Source: Vulcanimicrobiota bacterium (GTDB lineage: Bacteria > Vulcanimicrobiota > Xenobia > Xenobiales > JADMJV01). From it: a stretch of DNA of 64,000 bases. The translations under genes were made by a program, and so were the position numbers. Location of the stretch: contig JAFKGI010000002.1 of assembly GCA_017307785.1 (NCBI GenBank), positions 1 to 64,000 of the forward strand. The letters are read 5' to 3'. Position 1 is the first letter of the stretch, and each line of letters opens with the position of its first letter. The notes below the pieces were generated by a model that saw nothing but the letters and a program-made list of their open reading frames with translations, had not been told where the DNA came from and did not search any database. Positions 33,250 to 40,734 of the stretch are shown one piece after another.

Positions 33250-33498
33250 GTGAGTCACACCAAGCACGCCCGCGTGCTCGAGGTGAAGCCCAAGGAGGAG
33301 GTCGAGTTGCCGGACCATGCTCGGGGCGGTCGACGAAACCGCAAAAAGTTCACTCGTCCTATTATGGTTGGCCTGGACTCGCAGACAAAAGCTGCGGGTA
33401 TACCGAAGAATTCGGTCTTAGGCCTTCCTTTCGATCCGATGCCAATTCTGGCCAAGGTCTCTCGCAAGGCCCACCTAGCCCTGCTGCCGTTACCGTAA
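33250..33498 (+). CDS. Small basic protein in the rpsR slot; possible very divergent S18
   Basis: 82 residues from GTG 33250 (the frame is open to 33184, so a longer form is possible), behind GGGGAAAA. It is strongly basic (GGRRNRKKFTR in the middle) and ends in SRKAHLALLPLP, much like the S18 C-terminus (KRARxLALLPF), with GIPKNSVLGL resembling the S18 stretch before it. However, the S18 hallmarks IDYKD and the TGxxAKxQR block are absent in this frame and in the other two forward frames. Synteny (ssb, here, rplI) favours rpsR. Either this is an unusually diverged S18, a decayed copy with the real gene elsewhere, or a different basic protein. Confidence 0.5.
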   Translation: MSHTKHARVLEVKPKEEVELPDHARGGRRNRKKFTRPIMVGLDSQTKAAGIPKNSVLGLPFDPMPILAKVSRKAHLALLPLP

Positions 33499-33618
33499 AT
33501 CGGATTCGCGGCATGCCCACGGCCTGAGGATTCGGGCCGGGCCTCTGCCCCATTCGTTCCCATCTGGAACCAGGGTCTTGAGGCGCCAATTTGCGGTCTA
33601 CCCGCGAAGGAGTGTCTA

Positions 33619-34068
33619 ATGAAGCTTGTACTTTTACAGGACGTCAAGAATATCGGTAAAAAGGGTGCCCTGGTTGACGTAGCCGACGGTTACGCCCGCA
33701 ACTTCCTGCTCCCCAAGAAACTGGCGACGCCCGCCACCGACGGCGTCATGCGAAGCCTGGATAAAGAAGCTGCCGATCTCAAGGCCAAAAAGCTTCGCGA
33801 AAAAGAGCAGGCTCAGGAACTGGCCGAAAAGCTGGAGGCCTCCCCCGTGCAGATGCCAGTACGCGTCGGCGAGAACGGCAAATTCTTCGGTGCCATCACG
33901 AGCTCCGACATCGTCGATGCCGTCAAGAAGCAGTTCAACCATGCGCTCGACAAAAAAACGCTCCAGCTCAAGGACCCGCTGAAAACTCTCGGAGAACACC
34001 TGGTCCCCGCCAAACTCCATCCTGACGTGACCGCGAAACTGCGACTGAATCTGGCTGCCGCCGAGTAA
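33619..34068 (+). CDS. rplI: 50S ribosomal protein L9
   Basis: 149 residues from ATG 33619 with RBS GAAGGAG. The N-terminal domain MKLVLLQDVKNIGKKGALVDVADGYARNFLLPKKLA is diagnostic, followed by the long connecting helix (LDKEAADLKAKKLREKEQAQELAEKLE) and the C-terminal rRNA-binding domain (GENGKFFGAITSSDIVDAV). L9 stabilises the large subunit near the L1 stalk. Its stop codon TAA overlaps the next start as TAATG, coupling L9 to the Lon-family protease. Confidence 0.98.
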   Translation: MKLVLLQDVKNIGKKGALVDVADGYARNFLLPKKLATPATDGVMRSLDKEAADLKAKKLREKEQAQELAEKLEASPVQMPVRVGENGKFFGAITSSDIVDAVKKQFNHALDKKTLQLKDPLKTLGEHLVPAKLHPDVTAKLRLNLAAAE

Positions 34069-35987
34069 TGCCCACTAAGCGGCGTTCGGCCGCCGATTCC
34101 CTGGTCCAACTGGAAAAGAGAGTCAACACTCTCTTTGGCTTTCTTTCCAATCTGCACGGCCCTGACAAGTTGGTTCTCAAAGCCGGCAAACTCCACGCGC
34201 TCTATCTGATGAGCTCGGAAAGTCTGGAAGATCGGTTGCTCGCTCTGCAGCGGCTGGTCTTTGAAGACCCCACCATGACGAACCGTCCTCAGAAGCACGA
34301 GTTTGCCGCCATCCTGGACCGAGTCGAGGAAGAAATCGCTGACCTGGTCGCGATGAAGACGGTGGAAGAAAGCCTGGACCAAAAGATCGCCCATAAGATG
34401 CAGGAGCGACATCGCGATTACCTGCGCGAATTGCGCCGCGAAGCCCTGAAAGAGGAAGATGGTCCAGAAAACTCCACCACTCTCAAGCGCTTGAGTGAGC
34501 TGGAGTTGCTGGAAAAGAAGTCCCTGAACAACTCGGTACTGAGCTTGTTGCGCCCCCGCAGCCTCGAGGAAGTCGTCGGTCAGGACCGCGCCGTTCACTC
34601 GCTCAAAGCCAAGATGGGCACGCCTTTCCCCCAGCACGTCCTCCTTTACGGACCTCCCGGCGTCGGCAAGACCACCGTGGCCCGACTGGTCCTGGAAGAA
34701 GTGCGTAAGTATAGCCACACGCCTTACAACGAAGAGGCAGCCTTTGTGGAGGTCGACGCCACCACCATTCGCTGGGACCCGCGAGAGATTACCAATCCAC
34801 TGCTGGGAAGCGTCCACGACCCCATCTATCAGGGCTCGCGACGCGACCTGGCCGAGGAAGGCATCCCCGAGCCCAAGCTGGGCCTGGTCACCAAGGCGCA
34901 CGGCGGAGTCCTGTTCATCGACGAGATCGGCGAACTCGACCCGATTCTGCAGAACAAGCTCCTCAAGGTACTCGAGGACAAGCGCATTGTCTTCGAGTCT
35001 TCCTACTTTGATGAAGACGACCCGCGCGTGCCTCAGTACATCCGCAAACTCTTCACCGAGGGCGCTCCCGCCGACTTTATTCTGATTGGCGCCACCACCC
35101 GCGACCCCGAAGACCTGACTCCGGCCTTGCGATCCCGTTGCGCCGAGGTGTTTTTCAACCCGTTGGGTCAGGAGCACATCCAAGAAATTGCCAACCTGGC
35201 CGCCCGCCGCCTGAACGTAAAGTTCGCCAGCGGGGTGGCCGAACTCGTCAGCCGATACACCATCGAGGGCCGCAAAGCAGTGCAACTGGTTGCCGATGCC
35301 TACGGCCATTCCTACCTGCGCAGAACCAACGGCAATGGCAACGGCAAAGCCAGACTGACTCTTAGCAAAGACGACATCGAGACGGTCGTGCGCACCAACC
35401 GCCTCTCCCGGAACTCGACCGTGCAGGCCGGCCAGGGCCTGGAGATTGGCTGCGTCTTGGGACTCGGAGTGGCCGGCTTTCTCGGCTCCTGCCTGGAATT
35501 TGAAGCAGCCGTCTTCCCGGCCCGCGACAAAGGCAAGGGCGTTCTGCGCTTCAATGAAGCCGCCGGCCACATGGCCCGTGACTCGGTATTTAACTCGGCC
35601 AGCGTCATCCGCCGCATCACCGACAAAGACGTCTATGACTACGACGTTCACGTAAACGTCATTGGCGGCGGCAAAGTCGACGGACCTTCGGCCGGCCTGG
35701 CCATTGTGGTGGCTCTGGCCAGTGCCCTGGAAAGGCTGCCGATTCCTCAAGACATTGCCCTCACGGGCGAGGTCACCATTCAAGCCAAAGTCAAACCGGT
35801 GGGCGGAGTTTCCGAGAAAATTCGTGGTGCGGCCCTGGCCGGCGTTAAGCGTGTCGTAATTCCTCGTGAGAACCTCACCGAAGTAGATCGCGACCTCTTC
35901 TCGGTCGTGGAGATCCTGCCGGTCAGCAGCGTGGCCGAAGTATTTGCCCTGATCTGGCCGCGACACGCCTGGATTCAGGAGAACTAA
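34068..35987 (+). CDS. Lon-family ATP-dependent protease (LonB/LonC-like)
   Basis: 639 residues. Residues 1-160 are helical, without the full Lon N-terminal domain. The AAA+ module follows: LLYGPPGVGKTT (Walker A, about 188-199), GGVLFIDEIGELD (Walker B), and sensor/Arg region TPALRSRCAEVFF. The C-terminal protease domain has the Ser-Lys dyad: S541 in VDGPSAGLAIV and K584 in PVGGVSEKIRG, spaced 43 residues as in classic Lon. It is shorter than LonA (about 800), fitting the LonB/LonC groups that degrade damaged or regulatory proteins. Coupling to rplI and position before dnaB indicate housekeeping expression. Confidence 0.93.
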   Translation: MPTKRRSAADSLVQLEKRVNTLFGFLSNLHGPDKLVLKAGKLHALYLMSSESLEDRLLALQRLVFEDPTMTNRPQKHEFAAILDRVEEEIADLVAMKTVEESLDQKIAHKMQERHRDYLRELRREALKEEDGPENSTTLKRLSELELLEKKSLNNSVLSLLRPRSLEEVVGQDRAVHSLKAKMGTPFPQHVLLYGPPGVGKTTVARLVLEEVRKYSHTPYNEEAAFVEVDATTIRWDPREITNPLLGSVHDPIYQGSRRDLAEEGIPEPKLGLVTKAHGGVLFIDEIGELDPILQNKLLKVLEDKRIVFESSYFDEDDPRVPQYIRKLFTEGAPADFILIGATTRDPEDLTPALRSRCAEVFFNPLGQEHIQEIANLAARRLNVKFASGVAELVSRYTIEGRKAVQLVADAYGHSYLRRTNGNGNGKARLTLSKDDIETVVRTNRLSRNSTVQAGQGLEIGCVLGLGVAGFLGSCLEFEAAVFPARDKGKGVLRFNEAAGHMARDSVFNSASVIRRITDKDVYDYDVHVNVIGGGKVDGPSAGLAIVVALASALERLPIPQDIALTGEVTIQAKVKPVGGVSEKIRGAALAGVKRVVIPRENLTEVDRDLFSVVEILPVSSVAEVFALIWPRHAWIQEN

Positions 35988-35990
35988 CTC

Positions 35991-37430
35991 GTGTCGGTCA
36001 AAGAATTACGGACCCACTCTGAGGTCTCGGCACTGCACATCCCCCCGCACGACATCGAGGCCGAACAGGCCTGCCTGGGCGCCTGCCTGCTCGACCCGGA
36101 AGCTCTCGACCGGGTGGCCGAAGTCCTCAGTGGGAGCGAAGACTTCTACCGCGAGGCCCATCAGGAGATCTACAGCGCCCTGACTTCGCTGGCGGAAAAA
36201 AACCAGAACCTCGATCTGATCACCTGTTCCAATCAGCTCAAATCGCAAAACCAGCTGGACTCGTGCGGGGGCGTCGCATACCTGGATTCCTTGACCGCGA
36301 TGGTCCAAAGTTCGGCCCACGTAACCTCCTACGCGCAAATCGTGGCCGACAAAGCCACCGAACGGCGCCTGCAAAAAGCCGGCAACGAAATCTCGAGAAT
36401 CGCCATGCAAGGCGACTTGACCCCCGCCAACAAGGTCGACCGGGCCGAGGAAATGGTGTTTGCCGTAGCCGATCGTCGCCGACACCAGCAGCTAGAGCAA
36501 ATCAAGGAAGCCCTGCAGGCCACCTTCGACGACATGTACGAGCGCTCGCTGCGCAAGGAGACCGTCACCGGCGTCGCTTCCGGCTTCCGCGACCTGGACG
36601 AGCTCACCTCGGGCTTCCAAAAGGGCAACCTGATCATCGTGGGCGCTCGTCCCGCCATGGGCAAAACCGCCTTCTGTTTGACCGTCGCCAAAAATATCGT
36701 TCTCAACCGAGAGAAGCCGGGCATCGTAGCGGTCTTCTCGCTGGAAATGTCCCGCGAAGAACTGGTACAGCGCGTGCTCTGCTCGGTCGCCCAAGTCAAC
36801 GCCATGGACGTCCGCAAGGGCCGCCTGCGCGAAGAAGAGTGGGTGCGAGTCACCCGGGCCATGAACCAGTTGTCCGACGCCAAGCTCTTCATCGACGACA
36901 CCTCCGGCATCACCGTGCTCGACATGAAGTCGAAGGCCCGCCGCCTGCAAAAGCGTCACGGCCTGGACATGATCATCATCGACTACCTCCAGCTGATGCG
37001 AGGCTCCGGCAAGATCGAAAACCGCGCCCAGGAAATCTCCGAGATCTCGCGCCAACTGAAAGGCCTGGCCAAAGAACTGGCCATTCCCGTCATGGCTCTC
37101 TGTCAGGTCGGACGTCAGGTGGAGTCTCGCCAGGATAAGCGGCCCTCGATGGCCGACTTGCGCGAGTCCGGCGCCATCGAGCAAGACGCAGACATGGTCT
37201 GCTTCCTCTATCGCGACGAGTATTACAACCCTCAGACCGAAGACACCAACATCGCCGAAGTCATCATCAGTAAGCAGCGCAACGGCCCGGTGGATACTTG
37301 CAAACTCTCCTTCATCGGCCGATTCGCCAGCTTCCACAACCTGGAACGGGAACACCGCGACGAAGAATTGCCCCCCCGTTTCCCCAGCCACGGCGGTCCC
37401 GCCATGGTCGACATACCCGACATGTTCTAG
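35991..37430 (+). CDS. dnaB: Replicative DNA helicase DnaB
   Basis: 479 residues, GTG start 35991, three bases after the protease stop. N-terminal domain: PPHDIEAEQACLGACLLDPEALDRV. RecA-like domain: SGFRDLDELTSGFQKGNLIIVGARPAMGKTAF (Walker A), DMIIIDYLQLM (Walker B), and DLRESGAIEQDADMVCFLYRDEYYNP. All landmarks of DnaB, the hexameric fork helicase, are present. The usual LSQLSRxVE near residue 370 reads LCQVGRQVE, a mild deviation. The C-terminus has PAMVDIPDMF. It ends the conserved ribosomal/replication locus. Confidence 0.98.
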   Translation: MSVKELRTHSEVSALHIPPHDIEAEQACLGACLLDPEALDRVAEVLSGSEDFYREAHQEIYSALTSLAEKNQNLDLITCSNQLKSQNQLDSCGGVAYLDSLTAMVQSSAHVTSYAQIVADKATERRLQKAGNEISRIAMQGDLTPANKVDRAEEMVFAVADRRRHQQLEQIKEALQATFDDMYERSLRKETVTGVASGFRDLDELTSGFQKGNLIIVGARPAMGKTAFCLTVAKNIVLNREKPGIVAVFSLEMSREELVQRVLCSVAQVNAMDVRKGRLREEEWVRVTRAMNQLSDAKLFIDDTSGITVLDMKSKARRLQKRHGLDMIIIDYLQLMRGSGKIENRAQEISEISRQLKGLAKELAIPVMALCQVGRQVESRQDKRPSMADLRESGAIEQDADMVCFLYRDEYYNPQTEDTNIAEVIISKQRNGPVDTCKLSFIGRFASFHNLEREHRDEELPPRFPSHGGPAMVDIPDMF

Positions 37431-37449
37431 CCCTTCGGGGAGAGGGGAG

Positions 37450-37527
37450 TTTGGGGGAGAGGTGGAGAGAGCGATGCCTTAGGACCCGGGCTCTCCTTCT
37501 CTCCAAATTCTCTCCTTCTCCCCCAAA
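37450..37527 (+). terminator. Large imperfect hairpin after dnaB
   Basis: Perfect 11-base arms TTTGGGGGAGA (37450-37460) and TCTCCCCCAAA (37517-37527), with nested GAGAGC/GCTCTC pairing. Purine-rich on one side and pyrimidine-rich on the other, without a T tract. It may terminate or protect the operon transcript. Confidence 0.55.
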
Positions 37528-37630
37528 GATGTAACAAACTTTACAAACATGAAACATTTCGCCCGTTGCTTCCCTCGCGAAATCCTTTAACCTGATAAAC
37601 AGACTTACTGGAGAGAGGACACATAGAATA

Positions 37631-38395
37631 ATGGCAGCTCCCATTTTAGGCGGACTCATCGGCGGCGTGATCGGTGGCGTACTGCCCGGACTACTCGGCA
37701 AACTTTTCGGAAAAAAGAAGAAGCGCTGTTGCCAGCAGGGACAGCAATTCAACAACTTCCCCATGCAGCAGCCCGGCTGCGGCCAGGGCTTCCCCGGTCA
37801 ATTTGGTCAACAGAACCCGTTCCAGGCTGGCTTTCAGACCGGAATGATGCAGCAACAACTGGGCCAGATGCAACAGCAACTGGCTCAGATGCAGCAAATG
37901 ATGGGCATGGGCGGTTTCCCCGGTCAGAATCCATTCCAGGCCGGTTTTCAACAGGGCTTCCAAAACGGCGGCGGCATCCCGGGGCAACAGAACCCCTACC
38001 AGGCAGGCTTCCAGGCCGGTCTGCAGCAAGCCGGCGGTGGCTTTGGCGCGCAGAATCCTTATCAAGCCGGCTTCCAGCAGGGGTTCCAGAACGGTAGCGG
38101 CTTCGGCGGCCCTGGCGGTGGCTTCGGTGGAGTACCCGGTTTCGGAGGCTTCCCCGGCCAGTTCGGCGGTTGTCCGGGCGGCTTCGGCGGCTTTGGTGGA
38201 CAGCAGGGTGTTCTAGGCGGAGGCGGTTTCGGCTCCGGCCTGGGCATCGGGATGGTTCTGGGAAGCGTCCTCGGCGCTCTCGGCTCCAATGGCGGCGGCG
38301 GTGGCTTCAATCCCGCTTTCCAGCCCTTCACCCCCATGCTCAACGGCGGCTTTGGCGCCGGCATCCAGGTCTCGATGTTCGCCAACGGTTTCTAA
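37631..38395 (+). CDS. Gly/Gln-rich repeat protein with NP[FY]QAGFQ motifs
   Basis: 254 residues from ATG 37631 after GGAGAGAGGA. A Gly-rich hydrophobic N-terminus (ILGGLIGGVIGGVLPGLLGKLFGKKKKRCC) could insert in or coat a membrane. Then come four copies of QNP[FY]QAGFQxG (first at 37810), a Gln/Met helix (MMQQQLGQMQQQLAQMQQMM), a Gly/Phe/Pro-rich stretch and a C-terminal hydrophobic part (SGLGIGMVLGSVLGALG). Composition recalls self-assembling or phase-separating proteins. No known family; not a signal peptide of the usual type. A terminator follows, so it is a single-gene unit. Confidence 0.8.
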   Translation: MAAPILGGLIGGVIGGVLPGLLGKLFGKKKKRCCQQGQQFNNFPMQQPGCGQGFPGQFGQQNPFQAGFQTGMMQQQLGQMQQQLAQMQQMMGMGGFPGQNPFQAGFQQGFQNGGGIPGQQNPYQAGFQAGLQQAGGGFGAQNPYQAGFQQGFQNGSGFGGPGGGFGGVPGFGGFPGQFGGCPGGFGGFGGQQGVLGGGGFGSGLGIGMVLGSVLGALGSNGGGGGFNPAFQPFTPMLNGGFGAGIQVSMFANGF

Positions 38396-38419
38396 AGAAA
38401 CCTGACTGATCGATCGAGC

Positions 38420-38448
38420 GAAGACCCCCGCAAAACGGGGGTCTTCTT
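38420..38448 (+). terminator. Terminator-like hairpin after the repeat gene
   Basis: GAAGACCCCCG (38420-38430), CAAAA loop, CGGGGGTCTTC (38436-38446), short T-rich tail. Confidence 0.8.
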
Positions 38449-38526
38449 CGTGTCGGGCAGGAGCAAACGGCATCTCCCAGTAAGATGCTCGACCGGAATG
38501 GTTCTCAATGGAAGGATTTGACCAAC

Positions 38527-39564
38527 GTGGCCTTTGGACGTTCTGACCCTGACGCTCTGGTGGCAGCTTTCGCATCCTCGGACTTCTCTCACGACGATGC
38601 GGCCTGGAATGATGCCGTCGAGCAGGACAAAGCGCCCGGCGAGTTCGACATCCCCGAGATTGACGCGGATGGCAACTACAACAGCCCGGTCCTGACCCGG
38701 GTGTTGGACGGCTACGCGGGCTACCAGGAAGACCGAAGCCAGCGACGAGCCTTCACCACCCTGCTGGATGAAACACGAGGCCATGTGGAGCGCCTGCTCA
38801 ACACTATGGACGTCTGCCTCCAAGAAGGCCTGGACGACCCCAACAACCCCATTCATCAGGCGGCCAGGGCGGGATTTGACGACTTTCTGACCGGCCTGGA
38901 TGAACTCCAGGACTCCATCGAGCAACGCGAACCCAAACTGGCCGCGGGCGCTATCGAGATGTTGCGCCTGGGAACCAATCGCATCATGGATGCCTACGCC
39001 TTCTTCCAAAAGCTGCGCAACGTCGTAATTACGTTGAACTGCCCTCAGTGCGAGGCGGAAAACCGAAAGGGCGACGCCAAGTGCCACGCCTGCGGCCAGG
39101 CTCTTCCCCAGTTCGAAACCCCGACTGAGAGCCGGGTATTGGCGGAGAACGCGGAGGGAGTGCTGCAGCAAGAGACTGTGGTGCCCGCCCTGACCACGCC
39201 CAACTACCAGAAGCTGGAATTGGCGCTGCATCGCTGGCGCGAAAACGAAATCGACGACGGCGAGTTGTGGAACGAAATCGGTCAGGTCGAGACCAACATG
39301 AACGGGCACCGTCAGGTCAACAAGAACGAGATGGACGATACCGAGGGCCTGACCGAGCAGGAACAAGAAGTCACCCTCAGACTCTTGGGGTCCATCGACG
39401 TTGCCCTGGAGGGGTCGCTGGCCGCCCTGGACGAGATGAAGCTTTTTTGGGATGACAAAGACATGGACCACCTCGAACGAGGAATGGCCATGATGGGGCC
39501 GCCCACCCAACAAATGATCGAGGCCTTCCTGGCGCTCCAATCGATTACCGTAGAAGAGGACTGA
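38527..39564 (+). CDS. Helical protein with a central zinc ribbon
   Basis: 345 residues from GTG 38527, chosen because AAGGAT lies nine bases upstream; ATG 38485 in the same frame has no RBS. Residues 40-165 and 230-345 are acidic and helical (VERLLNTMDVCLQEGLDD; LRLLGSIDVALEGSLAALDEM). Between them, NCPQCEAENRKGDAKCHACG gives a four-Cys zinc ribbon (CPxC-x11-CxxC). The two helical halves look alike in pattern (a Leu-Asn/Ser-x-x-Asp-hydrophobic helix), hinting at an internal duplication. No signal peptide. It precedes adk by four bases and is probably co-transcribed. Function unknown. Confidence 0.78.
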   Translation: MAFGRSDPDALVAAFASSDFSHDDAAWNDAVEQDKAPGEFDIPEIDADGNYNSPVLTRVLDGYAGYQEDRSQRRAFTTLLDETRGHVERLLNTMDVCLQEGLDDPNNPIHQAARAGFDDFLTGLDELQDSIEQREPKLAAGAIEMLRLGTNRIMDAYAFFQKLRNVVITLNCPQCEAENRKGDAKCHACGQALPQFETPTESRVLAENAEGVLQQETVVPALTTPNYQKLELALHRWRENEIDDGELWNEIGQVETNMNGHRQVNKNEMDDTEGLTEQEQEVTLRLLGSIDVALEGSLAALDEMKLFWDDKDMDHLERGMAMMGPPTQQMIEAFLALQSITVEED

Positions 39565-39568
39565 AAAT

Positions 39569-40279
39569 TTGAGACGCCTGATTTTACTCTGTCTGTGCCT
39601 GATTACCTGGGTGGTCTGGGCCGATGATGCACCACGAGTGATTCTGATCGGTCCCCCCGGCGCTGGAAAAGGCACCCAGGCTCGCTATCTTTCGGAGAAA
39701 TATCACCTCGCCCACATCTCCACCGGGGACATCTTGCGCGAAAACCGCAAGCAGGGAACCGAACTGGGTAAGCAGGCAGCATCTTATATGGACACGGGCA
39801 AGCTCGTTCCCGACGAATTGATCGTGACCATGGTGGCGGAAAAATTGACCGGCGACGGTGGATTCGTGCTCGACGGCTTTCCCCGCTCGGAGGCCCAGGC
39901 CCAGTTGCTGGACGGCATGCTCAGCAAGAGTGGACATCCCATCAACAGCGTGATCTTGCTGGATGTGTCGGACAACGATCTGGTGGAGCGACTATCGCTT
40001 CGCCGCTCTTGCCCCACCTGCCAGCGCACCTACCACCTCAAGTCCAACCCCCCCAAAAAGGAAGGCCTTTGCGACGTGGACGGAACGGCGTTGATTCAAC
40101 GCCCCGACGACAAGGAAGAAGTCATCCGCAATCGCCTCAAGGTGTATCACGATCAGACCGAGCCGGTGCTCCGTCACTATCAGGATAAGCCCGGCGTCGT
40201 CAAAATTGACGGGCGCCTGGATATTCAGGACGTCCAGAAACAGGTCGACGACAACCTCAGGCCTCTAGTGACCCACTAG
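39569..40279 (+). CDS. adk: Adenylate kinase with an apparent signal peptide
   Basis: 236 residues from TTG 39569. Residues 1-18 (MRRLILLCLCLITWVVWA) form a Sec-type signal with an AxA-like VWA site, followed directly by a normal adenylate kinase: P-loop GPPGAGKGT (28-36), STGDILR, DGFPRS, and a zinc-type LID with C148, C151, C168 and D171. The enzyme interconverts AMP, ADP and ATP. A start at GTG 39638 (V24) would give the standard cytosolic form but has no Shine-Dalgarno site, while TTG 39569 follows GAGG. If exported, it would be a periplasmic kinase, which is unusual; if not, the genome's cytosolic Adk may be made from the internal start. Confidence 0.93.
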   Translation: MRRLILLCLCLITWVVWADDAPRVILIGPPGAGKGTQARYLSEKYHLAHISTGDILRENRKQGTELGKQAASYMDTGKLVPDELIVTMVAEKLTGDGGFVLDGFPRSEAQAQLLDGMLSKSGHPINSVILLDVSDNDLVERLSLRRSCPTCQRTYHLKSNPPKKEGLCDVDGTALIQRPDDKEEVIRNRLKVYHDQTEPVLRHYQDKPGVVKIDGRLDIQDVQKQVDDNLRPLVTH

Positions 40280-40295
40280 CCTCCGCCGTGGGTCC

Positions 40296-40661
40296 TTAAC
40301 AGGCCGGGCAAACGCCGTAGAAGAAAATCTCGTGGCTCTGAACCTTGAATCCGGCCGGGCACATCTGACCGATGCCGGCCAGACAGCCTTCCACGTCGTA
40401 CACTTTGCCACAGGTCTGGCAATGAAAGTGATGGTGATGGTCGAGATCGGAAGCCTCGTAACAGGTTGATTGTCCGGGCACGTCGATCGGTTTGATGTGA
40501 CCTTCTTCGACCAGGCTCTTGAGGGTGCGGTAGACAGTGGCGATACCCAGGCCGGGCACGTCGGATTGGGCTTCCGCCAAAACTTCGAGGGGGGCCAACG
40601 GGCGCTCGCTTCGCTTGAAAACGCCACGGATGGCGTCCCGCTGACGGGTCTTTCTATTCAT
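40296..40661 (-). CDS. Fur-family metal-dependent repressor
   Basis: 121 residues, start ATG at 40659-40661. The winged-helix half contains LGIATVYRTLKSLVEEGHI, the DNA-recognition helix of Fur proteins. The dimerisation half has HHHHFHCQTCGKVYD with the metal-site histidines, and CPAC at the very C-terminus supplies the second CxxC of the structural zinc site. Fur, PerR and Zur cannot be separated by these features; the short N-terminus and the missing acidic tail look more like PerR or Zur. It is divergent from the beta-oxidation operon and faces adk; 73 bases separate it from fadN. Confidence 0.92.
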   Translation of the reverse strand: MNRKTRQRDAIRGVFKRSERPLAPLEVLAEAQSDVPGLGIATVYRTLKSLVEEGHIKPIDVPGQSTCYEASDLDHHHHFHCQTCGKVYDVEGCLAGIGQMCPAGFKVQSHEIFFYGVCPAC

Positions 40662-40734
40662 CGCTCGATCTTCGACGCGAGCCAGGTAAACCTCTTGAGG
40701 GCTGCGAAAGGCGGCAAAACTTGCGGAGGAACCT

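Noticed and set aside
33250-33498. A frameshifted rpsR
   Set aside because: No IDYKD-like or TGxxAKxQR-like peptide is present in the other two forward frames, so a simple frameshift does not restore S18.
33813-35966. A 717-codon open frame on the minus strand opposite lon
   Set aside because: It mirrors the codon structure of the well-supported lon and rplI genes and has no family motifs; GC-rich antisense frames of this kind are common here.
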